From assembly GCA_964503615.1 (NCBI GenBank), contig CAZDBA010000034.1:1-33719 (forward strand): a DNA stretch of 33,719 nucleotides, given 5' to 3'. The notes under the pieces were generated by a model, which made no database searches, was not told where the DNA came from, and was given only the letters and a program-made list of their open reading frames with translations. The position numbers and the translations under genes are program-made. This document shows, piece after piece, positions 17,184 to 26,401 of the stretch; position 1 is the first letter of the stretch, and each line of letters opens with the position of its first letter. This DNA comes from CAZDBA01 sp964503615 (GTDB lineage Bacteria; Planctomycetota; Planctomycetia; Pirellulales; Pirellulaceae).

Positions 17184-18128
17184 ATGAAGATTTTACGCCC
17201 TCTATTTGCGGCCTTTGGTGTAGTCGCGCTCTTGGGTGGGCAAGCCACCGCTGATGAGTTAACTTTCGTTGAAGAAATTCCAACTGGCATTATCTTCGGA
17301 ACCATGGATGGTACTGGCATGCCAAGCGAAAATCCTCAAGGATCGGCAAGTAGTCAAGGATCATTCGGCTTTCGAAATGCTGATGCCGATGGCGAAGAAG
17401 GCACCCGTACTCGTGGGCAGTCGTTTACGTTTGCTCCCGGTGATGGGCTCACTCACGATATTGGAAGTTTGAGCGTTTCGTTAAACACTCCCCTTAACAA
17501 TGGATTTCGCCCGGATGGACAACTGCAACTAACCATCTTTGAATGGGACTCCAACGATCCGGACAACTTCACAAATTGGGATGTTAGCACAGGTGGCGTT
17601 TTCGCTACTGGTCATACTGAAATTTACAATGAGACTTTTCCTATTGTTGGAGCAGATTTCGAAGGGTTGGGAACGATCAATCAATTTCTCGCCCAATTTT
17701 CGTTCGATGCAGGGAAATTGCAACTAACTGATGGAACGACTTATGGCTTTATTTTTCGATACACGCTCGACGAACTTGTCGATGACAACGGGGATCCATT
17801 AAGCGCAGATGTCTCATTTGCGTTTGATGTCAGACAAGACGCTGAGCTCCCAGGCGCTTTACTTAGCACTAATCCTAGTACCGATTTTGCAGCGGCTGAC
17901 AACGCACAGAGTACTAGTCGCGATATGAATTTCTTCTTTGCAGAACCTTCGGAAGATTGCATGCTCGGAGATGTCAACCAAGACGGAGATGTTAACTTCT
18001 CAGATATCGCTCCTTTCATTATGATTCTGGCTACCAACGACAATCAATGTGAAGCAGATGTTGACGTAAGTGGAATGGTCGATTTCCGGGACATTGCACC
18101 GTTTATTATGCTTTTAAGTGGTGGTTAA
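17184..18128 (+). CDS. Secreted beta-rich protein with C-terminal dockerin-like module
   Basis: 314 residues with a signal peptide (LFAAFGVVALLGGQATADE). The body (about 28-255) is acidic, Gly/Asn/Asp-rich and beta-predicted, with no family I can name; QLQLTIFEWDSNDPDNF and GTTYGFIFRYTL suggest a jelly-roll or lectin-like fold, which is a guess. The last 53 residues (262-314) hold two EF-hand-like repeats: GDVNQDGDVNFSDIAPFIMI and a second with DVDVSGMVDFRDIAPFIMLL. In the second loop Ser-Gly replaces the usual Asp-Gly. The same module ends two other proteins in this window. The gene has its own ribosome site and is followed by a strong terminator, so it is monocistronic. Confidence 0.83.
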   Translation: MKILRPLFAAFGVVALLGGQATADELTFVEEIPTGIIFGTMDGTGMPSENPQGSASSQGSFGFRNADADGEEGTRTRGQSFTFAPGDGLTHDIGSLSVSLNTPLNNGFRPDGQLQLTIFEWDSNDPDNFTNWDVSTGGVFATGHTEIYNETFPIVGADFEGLGTINQFLAQFSFDAGKLQLTDGTTYGFIFRYTLDELVDDNGDPLSADVSFAFDVRQDAELPGALLSTNPSTDFAAADNAQSTSRDMNFFFAEPSEDCMLGDVNQDGDVNFSDIAPFIMILATNDNQCEADVDVSGMVDFRDIAPFIMLLSGG

Positions 18129-18142
18129 TAAATCGCCCACAC

Positions 18143-18173
18143 AATTTGAATAGCGGTTAGCCCTATTCAAATT
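18143..18173 (+). repeat. Perfect 11-base inverted repeat after the dockerin-module gene
   Basis: AATTTGAATAG (18143-18153) and its exact reverse complement CTATTCAAATT (18163-18173) flank a nine-base loop. It starts 15 bases after the stop codon and just before the terminator. It lacks a T-run and may protect the mRNA 3' end. Confidence 0.6.
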
Positions 18174-18189
18174 CACCCAATTCTATCAG

Positions 18190-18221
18190 CGGCGAAGCCT
18201 TCTCGGGCTTCGCCGTTTTTT
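18190..18221 (+). terminator. Rho-independent terminator
   Basis: A ten-base GC-rich perfect stem (CGGCGAAGCC, 18190-18199, with GGCTTCGCCG, 18206-18215), a six-base loop and a run of six T (18216-18221). It terminates the dockerin-module gene. Confidence 0.9.
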
Positions 18222-18256
18222 ATTCAATGGATGGACTGGAATTGAGCAAAACAAAA

Positions 18257-18288
18257 GGTAGCGAGGACTCACAAGACTCCCCGCTACC
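18257..18288 (-). terminator. Hairpin with minus-strand T-rich tail
   Basis: Two 14-base arms (18257-18270 and 18275-18288) pair at 12 of 14 positions around a four-base loop, starting with GGTAGCG/CGCTACC. Read on the minus strand the stem is followed by TTTTGTTTT, so it would act as a terminator for leftward transcription out of the region before uvrA. No minus-strand gene is recognised there. Confidence 0.4.
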
Positions 18289-18641
18289 CTCACTCAATCA
18301 ACAACCAAGTTGAATCCCGTAGTTTTTGCAATTCCGCCAATTAATTTCACAGTTTGATCGAGGTGGTTCAACCTCAAAGTCACTTAAACCCTATTTCAAA
18401 AACCGAACTCACGTGGACTATTTCCGATGGGAATTTGATCTTTTTTGTGTTACTTCAAACAGCATGTTTCCAAATTGAAACATAGCTCTGTGCCAGCTCT
18501 TGCGAACCCCCGAAGTCTAGGCGAATCCTGCTACGACAACATACGACCACGTAGCCAGAGTTCCGGCGAACCGGGCAAAGATTAGCAGTCGAAAGATCTT
18601 GAAACTGAATGCTGGCAGATGGTCCCTCTAACAACGTCCCT

Positions 18642-18668
18642 TTTGCACACTAGCTATTAGGGTATAAT
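18642..18668 (+). promoter_or_regulatory. Possible promoter of the uvrA run
   Basis: A perfect TATAAT (18663-18668) lies 45 bases before the uvrA ATG. The best -35 is TTTGCA (18642-18647), 4 of 6, with a short 15-base spacer. Transcription would start near 18675. Confidence 0.45.
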
Positions 18669-18713
18669 GCGCGGTTTCCCAAATTCCGGGCCAACGGAGG
18701 GCTCGATCCCAAT

Positions 18714-21700
18714 ATGCCAGTTTCCGACATCATTGTTAAAGGCGCTCGCGAGCACAATTTGTGCGATGTCAGCCTTGTATTGCCTCGTAACAAACTCATT
18801 TGCTTGACCGGCGTCAGCGGCAGCGGGAAAAGCTCGCTCGCCTTCGACACGCTTTACGCTGAAGGGCAACGCCGCTATGTAGAATCTCTCTCCAGTTTCG
18901 CACGGCAGTTTCTGGGCCAGATGCCCAAGCCGGACGTCGACCTGATCTCCGGTCTAAGTCCGTCTATTTCGATATCCCAGAAAACTTCTGGCAAAAATCC
19001 ACGATCGACCGTTGGAACGATTACTGAAATCTACGACTTTCTCAGAGTCCTTTACGCTCGAGTAGGGCAAGGCTACTGCCCTCGCTGCGACAATCCGATC
19101 TCCGCTCAATCCCGCGACCAGATTATTGCCAGCATTCTGCAACAACCTAAAGGGACTAAGTACCAAATTCTCGCGCCAGTCGTGCGAGCTCAAAAGGGGG
19201 AACATCGTGAGATGTTTCTGGAATACCTGAAACAGGGATTCATCCGAGCGCGGGTCGATGGTGAAATCGTTTCACTTAACGGTGAAATCAATCTGGACCG
19301 CAAACTACGCCACGACGTTGAAATTGTGATCGACCGATTAACTAACAAGGCGGGCATGCGCGGTCGATTGGCCGAAGCAGTTGAACTTGCTTTGAAAATT
19401 GGTGGTGGCACCTTGATCGTCATCCGTGACGATGACGAAGAGCAAGCAGTTCCGGAAGAAGTCAAAAAGAAAAAATCGAAAAAGAAGAAAAGTGGACAAC
19501 AGCGTGACGGCGACCGAGTATACAGCGCAGATTATGCCTGCAGCACATGCAGCATCAGCTTTCGCCCGCCCACGCCGCAGATGTTCAGCTTTAACAGTCC
19601 GCAAGGCATGTGCGAGACTTGTAGTGGACTGGGCGACATTTACACATTCGATCCCGAACTGCTAATTCCCGATCCGACTTTATCTTTCAAGAAGGGCGCG
19701 ATCGAAATTCTGGGAACGTGGGAAGACCTCGGGCGCTGGCGTTGCCATATCTATGAAGGTCTCGCCGAAACGATGGAGCGAATCCTGGAACTCGAATCGG
19801 GAACGCTGCTGGAATCCGCCTGGAAAGATCTAACCCCCAAACTGCAGGAACTGATTCTGTATGGAACGGGCGAGCAGAACATCACGTACACCTGGAACGG
19901 CGGAAATTCGCCGATGAAGTACGGTGGCAAGTTCGAAGGCGTTATTCCCGAGCTCAACGAAAAATATCGCTCGGAGAAATCGGCTCCTAAACTCCGCCAG
20001 TTGGAAAACTACATGGATCAGATCCCATGTGCTTCCTGTAATGGAGAACGGCTAGGCCAGCAGGCTCGTTACTTTCGGCTGGACACCGCCTCGAAAAAGT
20101 TCTCGGAGCAAAATTCGAAGTCGTTGCCGCAAGTTTGCAACATGTCGATCGAAGATGCGGCAGAGTTTTTTGCGCAGCTGGAATTGGACGAAACAAGAGC
20201 GTTTGTTGCCAACGAACCACTCAAAGAGATTCGCAACCGTCTTGGATTCCTGTTAAACGTTGGGCTTAACTACTTAACGTTGGACCGAACTGCTCCCACG
20301 TTATCCGGTGGTGAAAGCCAACGAATCCGTCTGGCCGGTCAAATCGGTGCCGGACTGGTCGGTGTGCTATATATTCTGGACGAGCCCTCGATCGGTTTGC
20401 ACTCGCGCGACAATGATCGACTGATCGACACGTTGCACAACCTTCGCGATCTGGGCAACACCGTAATCGTGGTTGAGCACGACGAAGAAACGATGCGCGC
20501 ATCCGATCACGTCGTTGATTTTGGTCCCGGCCCTGGCGTCCATGGGGGGCAAGTTGTCGTGGAGGGATCGCCGGAAGAGGTGATCAAATCAAAAGCCAGC
20601 GTTACCGGTCAGTTTCTCGCGGGCACGAAAAAGATCGAGATCCCGGAGCAGCGTCGACCGGTCGATTCCGCCAACGCGATCCGAGTCATCGGAGCTTCGC
20701 ACAACAATCTAAAAGACGTTACGGTCGAGATTCCACTTGGCGCTTTCGTCTGTATTACCGGCGTCAGCGGCAGCGGCAAAAGCTCACTGGTAAACGACAT
20801 TTTGGTCGAAACACTTCGTGAACGGCTAAACCGAGGTATTGGTGATCCCGGTTACTTCGAATCGATCGAGGGCGTCGAAAACCTGGACAAGATGATTGCG
20901 ATCGACCAATCTCCCATAGGCCGAACTCCTCGTTCCAATCCGGGCACCTACATCAAACTGTTTGACGAGATTCGTTCGTTGTACGCCAAATTGCCAGAGT
21001 CCAAAAAGCGTGGCTATAAACCGGGGCGGTTTAGCTTTAACGTCAAAGGCGGGCGGTGCGAAGCGTGTGAGGGCAACGGATCGAACAAAATGGAGATGGA
21101 TTTCCTTGCCGACGTCTGGGTGACTTGCCCGGTTTGCGAAGGAGCTCGTTTCAATCGCGAGACTTTGCAAGTCAAATATCGTGACAAGACGATTACCGAC
21201 ATTTTGGAAATGAGTATTGAGGATGCGATCCCATTCTTTGACTCGATCCCCAAAATTCTGGATCGGCTAAAACGTTTGCGGGATGTTGGGCTGGAGTATT
21301 TGCAGATTGGCCAACCGTCACCCACCCTTTCTGGCGGCGAGGCTCAGCGAATCAAACTGGCCCGCGAGTTGGTCAAGAAGAGCACGGGCAAGACGCTTTA
21401 CCTTTTGGATGAGCCCACAACCGGTTTGCACTTTGCCGACATCAAACTGCTGCTCAATGTTTTGCAGAATTTTGTATCTCTGGGAAATACCGTATTGGTT
21501 GTTGAGCACAACATGGACGTGATCAAGACAGCCGACTGGGTGATCGACCTTGGTCCCGATGGGGGTGTTGGAGGAGGTCGCATCGTTTGCGAAGGCCCGC
21601 CTGAAAAGATTGCTGCTTGTCCCGAATCGTTTACTGGTGTTGCACTTGCTAAAGCACTTGGCACAAAACGTCCAGCATCAAAAACAACCGTTTCCAAGCC

Positions 21701-24700
21701 CAAGAAAAAGAAGAAGCCTGAAACCGCGACCAAGATCTCCGTCCGAGGCGCGGAGCAGCATAATTTGCGAAGCGTCGATACCGATATCGCGCGAGATAAA
21801 ATGACTGTGTTCTGCGGACCCAGCGGAAGCGGAAAAAGCTCGATGGCGATGGATACGATCTACGCCGAAGGCCAGCGTCGCTACGTTGAAAGTCTTAGCT
21901 CCTACGCACGACAGTTCGTCAATCAGCTGGACAAACCGCGCGTGGACCAAATCGAGGGGCTCTCACCCGCGATTGCGATCGAGCAGAAGAATCTCGGTTC
22001 GACACCTCGCTCGACCGTGGGAACGGTAACTGAGATTTACGATTACCTTCGTATTTTGTTTTCCCGTGGAGGACATCCGTACTGCCCCGACTGCGACGTT
22101 CCGATCGGAACTCAAACCAGTGATCAAATCGTCGACAAGATTATGATGTACGAGGAGGGTCAGCGATTGATGGTGCTGGCTCCGATCGAATTGGACGTGT
22201 CACAAACCTATGAACAGATGTGGGACGAGATTCGCACGCTGGGATTCATTCGTGTCCGAATCGACGGTACTGTTTTCTCTTTGGATGAAGTCCCTGCGAT
22301 CTCGCGGCGTTCTCGTCACGAAGTCGAAATCGTAATCGACCGGATCGAGGTTAAGAAAAAATCTCGTTCACGTATCGCAGACAGTATCGAAAGCGGGCTT
22401 TCGATCGGCAAAGGCATTATCCATGTCGTCGAAACTAAGGACAAGGTTGCCGAGGAGCATTGGAAGGTCGTTCGGCACAGCCAACACCTCGCTTGCGATT
22501 GTTGCGGGCGAAGCTTCGAACCGCTCTCGCCACACAACTTTTCTTTCAACAGTCAGCTCGGTTGGTGTTCCGATTGCGAAGGGATTGGAACGCAAATGGG
22601 AGCCAGTCCTACGCTCATGTTGCGAGACTTGGAATCAAGTCTTGCGGATGGCGTGTTGCGGTTGTGGCCGAACATCGAAAACGAGCTCAGCCAACAAATG
22701 CTGCAAGCTTTGTGCACTACCGTAGGGATCTCGATCGACATTCCATTTAATCAATTGGATGCGCGACAACGACGGATCATCTTTTACGGAACGGGTGAAC
22801 GTTGGATCGATGTTAACGACGAAAAGGGAAAGACAAAGTTCTCGTTCCAGTTCAAGGGACTTTACCCGACCATCGACGAAGCTTGTCGAATTTCGCCAAC
22901 GCTACGCCATCGCATGAACGCCTTGATTGACGAAGTCGAATGTGGCAGTTGTGGTGGAAGTCGACTGCGCGATGACGCAGCGGCGGTCCGATTTCGCGAC
23001 CTGACCATGGACGGCATTTGCCGAATGCCATTGGGCCGGCTACAAAAGACCGTGAACGGATGGAAACTGGATGAGCGCGAACAGAATATCGCGGGCGAGC
23101 TACTTCGAGAAATCAAAAGTCGCGTCGCGTTTCTGAACGATGTGGGGTTGGATTATTTGACGATCAGTCGAACCTCTGCATCGCTTTCCAATGGAGAGGC
23201 GCAGCGTATTCGACTCGCCAGCCAGTTGGGAAGTGGGTTGTGCGGCGTCCTTTACGTGCTGGACGAACCGACCATCGGTTTGCATCCCCGCGACAATACG
23301 AAACTGCTGAACGCCCTGCACCGACTTCGCGATTTAGGCAACACGTTGATCGTTGTCGAGCATGATCGTGAAGTGATCGAGAACTCCGACGCCATTTGCG
23401 ACTTTGGCCCACGTGCGGGTTCCGGCGGTGGAACGATCGTTGCCGAGGGAACTGCGGAACAAATCTCCAAGAAGCGGGCTTCGGTTACGGGCCCTTATAT
23501 CGGTGGTAAGAAATCAATTCCGATCCCGGCCAATCGCCGCCCCGCATTGGCGGAGCAGGCCGATATCAAGCCCAAGAAGAAAACGACAAAGAAAAAGTCG
23601 ACCAAGAAAAAGCCAACTACAAAGGCCAAGTCAACTTTTGTGCCAGCCAACACGCTCGATATCATCGGCGCTCGTCACAACAATCTCAAAGAGATCGACG
23701 TTCGCATCCCGTTGCAGACTTTGACTGTGGTAACCGGTCCCAGTGGTTGTGGTAAAAGCTCGTTGATCAACGATGTGCTTTACAACTCGCTCGCTCGTCG
23801 GCTTCATCGTGCTCAGCTTACGCCCGGAGCACATACGAAGATGGTTGGCTTGGACTATGTCAACAAAGTGATCCGAGTCGATCAGACACCCCTGGGTAAC
23901 TCGCCGACTTCAAATCCTGCAACCTATACGGGCGTGTTCGAACTGATCCGGAACTTGTACGCCCAACTGCCCGATGCAAAGATCCGTGGCTACACCGCGC
24001 GGCGGTTTAGCTTTAACGTACCGGGCGGTCGCTGCGAAGAATGTTGTGGTAATGGACAGATCTGTATCGAAATGCATTTTCTGCCAGACGTCTGGGTCGA
24101 GTGCCAAACTTGCAAAGGGGAACGTTACAACCCAGAAACGCTTGCCGTTCGTTACCATGGCTACTCGATCAACGATGTGCTAAACATGACTTGTCATGAC
24201 GCTTGTGAACTGTTTAGCAACATCCCCAAAATTCGTAGGACGCTTCAAACGCTGTGCGATGTGGGACTGGACTACGTCACATTGGGGCAAAGTGCTCCGA
24301 CTTTGTCTGGCGGCGAAGCCCAGCGGGTAAAACTTGCCGCGGAACTGGCCCGACCTGACACGGGACGAACTTTGTATCTGCTAGACGAACCAACGACCGG
24401 TTTGCATTTTGATGATCTGGCCAAGCTGCTAAACGTCTTGCAACGATTGGTTGACATCGGAAATACAGTTGTATTGATCGAACACAATCTGGATATCATC
24501 AAAGCGGCGGACTGGTTGATTGATCTCGGTCCGGAAGCGGGACAGGCAGGCGGGCAGGTTGTTATCGAAGGCACGCCTGAAATGGTCGTGGAGTATGCCG
24601 CCAAAGCCGCAAAATCAAAAGGCAAAAACAAACTAATGCGCAGCTGGACGGGCGAAGCGCTGGCAGAGGTCATGGACGAAAACCATTACGCCGTTCGTAA

Positions 24701-25712
24701 ACCGTTCAAGCCCGGTGATGACTACGATGCCGAGGGGATCGACATCGAAGATGTGGGTAAAGATATCAAGATGCCTTGGGAAGCGGACGGACGGCGCTGG
24801 CACACCACCGATCGAGTCGATCGAAAGGGCGAGCCGGTACATTGGGACGGCGAAATTTTGGAGCGAGTCGTCGACTTCATCGAAAAAGAAGAGGGCTTTT
24901 CCGAAACCAATTGGAGCTCGCGAACGATCGTCGAAATCAACGCGACCAAAGCGAGTCGAGGTTGGTTCTTTCACGCCACAACCAGCGAGACTTGGTTGGT
25001 GAAAATGAAGTTTCGTTGTCGCCGAAACACGTTCAAGCGTGACGAGCTAATGAAGCGAATTCAGCTGAAAACTCCAAATGAAATGGACGATGTTCCCGTC
25101 TACGGTAACGCATCGAGAATCAAAGTCACCAACAGTAAAGGGGCTTGGCAAGAGGTCGAGATGCGGGTTAACAACCTGGAGGAAATCGACACGCCAGATT
25201 TTTGGTCGTTTCTATCCAATGCCATCGATGGTTTTCAAGACCGCGTAGAGCGGGTTGATGGAAAAGTAGAAGACCAAACACCGTGGGCAAAGCTCGGCAA
25301 AAAATGGCATTACATGCGCAAGGGCTTTCCTGATGGTCGCAAAGTAGATTGGGGCGTTGAGGTATTGGAGAGCTTGCAGGAAACTTTGAGTGAGGTTGCC
25401 CCCGCCGCAAAATTCACTTGGACCGACAAGCAGGTCGTCCATTTACATGTCCCGGAACAAAAACAGCCTTGGATCAGCATTCAAACCAAAAAGACGGATG
25501 GGCTTTGGATGCAAATCTCGGGACCGAAGAGCTCATTGATCCTGGGACAAGTTGCCGATTTTGCTGAGGATCCTACCTTTGAGTCGGAAGAGGATACCGA
25601 TGCAATTCTCATGCGTTTTGATTCTGCTGAAAAAGCAGGTGAAGAAAAATTGAAATCGTTTTTGAAAGAACATTTAACCAGTTTGTCTGAACTGGCGGCG
25701 GAGTCAAAATGA
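18714..25712 (+). CDS. uvrA: Tandem-duplicated UvrA (two full UvrA units) with repeated C-terminal extension
   Basis: Damage-recognition ATPase of nucleotide excision repair, 2332 residues against about 940 for a standard UvrA. Two complete UvrA units are fused: about 1-980 and about 1005-1985. The four Walker A motifs are at 33, 683, 1035 and 1675 (GVSGSGKSS twice, GPSGSGKSS, GPSGCGKSS). The four ABC signatures are at 530, 872, 1491 and 1864: LSGGE, LSGGE, LSNGE, LSGGE, the third being altered. Each unit keeps its CxxC zinc sites (CSTC...CETC and CEAC...CPVC in unit 1; CDCC...CSDC and CEEC...CQTC in unit 2). Lys-rich linkers lie at about 251-262, 983-1003 and 1616-1643. Normal UvrA works as a dimer, so this chain could be a built-in pseudodimer (inference). 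Double-length UvrA is known from chlamydiae. Residues about 1990-2332 are not UvrA: they hold two similar segments at about 2020-2110 and 2190-2275 (PWEADGRRWH and PWAKLGKKWH at their starts). The stop overlaps the next start. Confidence 0.96.
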   Translation: MPVSDIIVKGAREHNLCDVSLVLPRNKLICLTGVSGSGKSSLAFDTLYAEGQRRYVESLSSFARQFLGQMPKPDVDLISGLSPSISISQKTSGKNPRSTVGTITEIYDFLRVLYARVGQGYCPRCDNPISAQSRDQIIASILQQPKGTKYQILAPVVRAQKGEHREMFLEYLKQGFIRARVDGEIVSLNGEINLDRKLRHDVEIVIDRLTNKAGMRGRLAEAVELALKIGGGTLIVIRDDDEEQAVPEEVKKKKSKKKKSGQQRDGDRVYSADYACSTCSISFRPPTPQMFSFNSPQGMCETCSGLGDIYTFDPELLIPDPTLSFKKGAIEILGTWEDLGRWRCHIYEGLAETMERILELESGTLLESAWKDLTPKLQELILYGTGEQNITYTWNGGNSPMKYGGKFEGVIPELNEKYRSEKSAPKLRQLENYMDQIPCASCNGERLGQQARYFRLDTASKKFSEQNSKSLPQVCNMSIEDAAEFFAQLELDETRAFVANEPLKEIRNRLGFLLNVGLNYLTLDRTAPTLSGGESQRIRLAGQIGAGLVGVLYILDEPSIGLHSRDNDRLIDTLHNLRDLGNTVIVVEHDEETMRASDHVVDFGPGPGVHGGQVVVEGSPEEVIKSKASVTGQFLAGTKKIEIPEQRRPVDSANAIRVIGASHNNLKDVTVEIPLGAFVCITGVSGSGKSSLVNDILVETLRERLNRGIGDPGYFESIEGVENLDKMIAIDQSPIGRTPRSNPGTYIKLFDEIRSLYAKLPESKKRGYKPGRFSFNVKGGRCEACEGNGSNKMEMDFLADVWVTCPVCEGARFNRETLQVKYRDKTITDILEMSIEDAIPFFDSIPKILDRLKRLRDVGLEYLQIGQPSPTLSGGEAQRIKLARELVKKSTGKTLYLLDEPTTGLHFADIKLLLNVLQNFVSLGNTVLVVEHNMDVIKTADWVIDLGPDGGVGGGRIVCEGPPEKIAACPESFTGVALAKALGTKRPASKTTVSKPKKKKKPETATKISVRGAEQHNLRSVDTDIARDKMTVFCGPSGSGKSSMAMDTIYAEGQRRYVESLSSYARQFVNQLDKPRVDQIEGLSPAIAIEQKNLGSTPRSTVGTVTEIYDYLRILFSRGGHPYCPDCDVPIGTQTSDQIVDKIMMYEEGQRLMVLAPIELDVSQTYEQMWDEIRTLGFIRVRIDGTVFSLDEVPAISRRSRHEVEIVIDRIEVKKKSRSRIADSIESGLSIGKGIIHVVETKDKVAEEHWKVVRHSQHLACDCCGRSFEPLSPHNFSFNSQLGWCSDCEGIGTQMGASPTLMLRDLESSLADGVLRLWPNIENELSQQMLQALCTTVGISIDIPFNQLDARQRRIIFYGTGERWIDVNDEKGKTKFSFQFKGLYPTIDEACRISPTLRHRMNALIDEVECGSCGGSRLRDDAAAVRFRDLTMDGICRMPLGRLQKTVNGWKLDEREQNIAGELLREIKSRVAFLNDVGLDYLTISRTSASLSNGEAQRIRLASQLGSGLCGVLYVLDEPTIGLHPRDNTKLLNALHRLRDLGNTLIVVEHDREVIENSDAICDFGPRAGSGGGTIVAEGTAEQISKKRASVTGPYIGGKKSIPIPANRRPALAEQADIKPKKKTTKKKSTKKKPTTKAKSTFVPANTLDIIGARHNNLKEIDVRIPLQTLTVVTGPSGCGKSSLINDVLYNSLARRLHRAQLTPGAHTKMVGLDYVNKVIRVDQTPLGNSPTSNPATYTGVFELIRNLYAQLPDAKIRGYTARRFSFNVPGGRCEECCGNGQICIEMHFLPDVWVECQTCKGERYNPETLAVRYHGYSINDVLNMTCHDACELFSNIPKIRRTLQTLCDVGLDYVTLGQSAPTLSGGEAQRVKLAAELARPDTGRTLYLLDEPTTGLHFDDLAKLLNVLQRLVDIGNTVVLIEHNLDIIKAADWLIDLGPEAGQAGGQVVIEGTPEMVVEYAAKAAKSKGKNKLMRSWTGEALAEVMDENHYAVRKPFKPGDDYDAEGIDIEDVGKDIKMPWEADGRRWHTTDRVDRKGEPVHWDGEILERVVDFIEKEEGFSETNWSSRTIVEINATKASRGWFFHATTSETWLVKMKFRCRRNTFKRDELMKRIQLKTPNEMDDVPVYGNASRIKVTNSKGAWQEVEMRVNNLEEIDTPDFWSFLSNAIDGFQDRVERVDGKVEDQTPWAKLGKKWHYMRKGFPDGRKVDWGVEVLESLQETLSEVAPAAKFTWTDKQVVHLHVPEQKQPWISIQTKKTDGLWMQISGPKSSLILGQVADFAEDPTFESEEDTDAILMRFDSAEKAGEEKLKSFLKEHLTSLSELAAESK

Positions 25713-26365
25713 GTAAATCCATGACACAGATTCCTAAAAACCTGGGCTTCCGATATCGGTTCCCCTGTTTGAAGACGGACAAAAAGTGGTCAGACAAGTT
25801 TGAATTGACGCCCAAGTATACTTTGCCCAATCTCGGACAGTTCGAAGATCAAAACGAGTTCGTCGATTGGCGAGGCGCTTGGAACGAGGAGGGCTTGTAT
25901 TTCACAGTCATCGTTTCCGGCAAAAAACAATCATTATGGTGTAGGCAAACGGCGCTGTTGGAAAGCGACGGGTTGCAAATCTGGGTCGACACAAGAGACA
26001 CACACAACGTCCATCGCGCGACTCGTTTTTGTCATTGGTTTCTGGGGTTGCCCCTGGGAGGTGGTGCAAACAACACCAGTCCTGTTTTTACAATGTTGAA
26101 AATCAATCGATCGCGAGAGGATTCGGCCACGATCGGAACAAGAGCCTTGAAGGTTAACGCGTCCAAGAAACGGGACGGGTACAAGATGTCGGTCTTTATT
26201 CCCAAGGCGGCGCTAAACGGATGGAACCTGGACGATCACCGACAATTTGGATTTTCGATCGCAGTCGTCGACAGAGAAATGGGTTGGCAAACAATCGCTG
26301 CGGGACCTGAACTGCCGATCTCTGAAGACCCGAGCCTTTGGCACTCACTCGCTCTTGTAGAATAA
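25709..26365 (+). CDS. CBM9-like (carbohydrate-binding family 9-like) protein
   Basis: 218 residues without a signal peptide. The start overlaps the uvrA stop (ATGA at 25709), so translation is coupled. It resembles the CBM9-like/DOMON-type beta-sandwich common in planctomycetes: an early DWRGAWNEEGLYFTVIVSG strand pair, then LLESDGLQIWVDTRDTHNVH, and a late GYKMSVFIPKAALNGW with FGFSIAVVDREMGWQ. In secreted xylanases this fold binds sugar chain ends; here no export signal is visible, so the ligand may differ. It may instead serve the repair protein it is coupled to, which is only suggested by gene order. It ends 36 bases before the fumarylacetoacetase ATG. Confidence 0.75.
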   Translation: MSKSMTQIPKNLGFRYRFPCLKTDKKWSDKFELTPKYTLPNLGQFEDQNEFVDWRGAWNEEGLYFTVIVSGKKQSLWCRQTALLESDGLQIWVDTRDTHNVHRATRFCHWFLGLPLGGGANNTSPVFTMLKINRSREDSATIGTRALKVNASKKRDGYKMSVFIPKAALNGWNLDDHRQFGFSIAVVDREMGWQTIAAGPELPISEDPSLWHSLALVE

Positions 26366-26401
26366 TTTCACGTTCCGGAATCAAAAGGAGCTTATGCCGC
26401 G

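Larger units (their letters stand above)
18129..18713. other. Intergenic region before uvrA
   Basis: 585 bases without a supported gene. The left part holds the inverted repeat and terminator of the upstream gene and a further hairpin at 18257-18288. A short hairpin (ATGTTTC/GAAACAT, 18464-18483) lies in the middle. A promoter-like TATAAT occurs at 18663. The ribosome site for uvrA is GGAGG (18696-18700), with a rather long 13-base gap to the ATG. Confidence 0.55.

Noticed and set aside
18560..18571. GTTC-CGGC-GAAC palindrome before uvrA as a LexA/SOS box
   Set aside because: The Gram-positive SOS box has the half-sites in the opposite order (GAAC-N4-GTTC), and no CTGT-N8-ACAG site was seen, so SOS control is not supported.
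19465..19500. Lys-rich stretch in UvrA as a frameshift or sequencing artefact
   Set aside because: The frame stays open with conserved UvrA sequence on both sides, and similar Lys-rich linkers occur at two other domain borders of the same protein.
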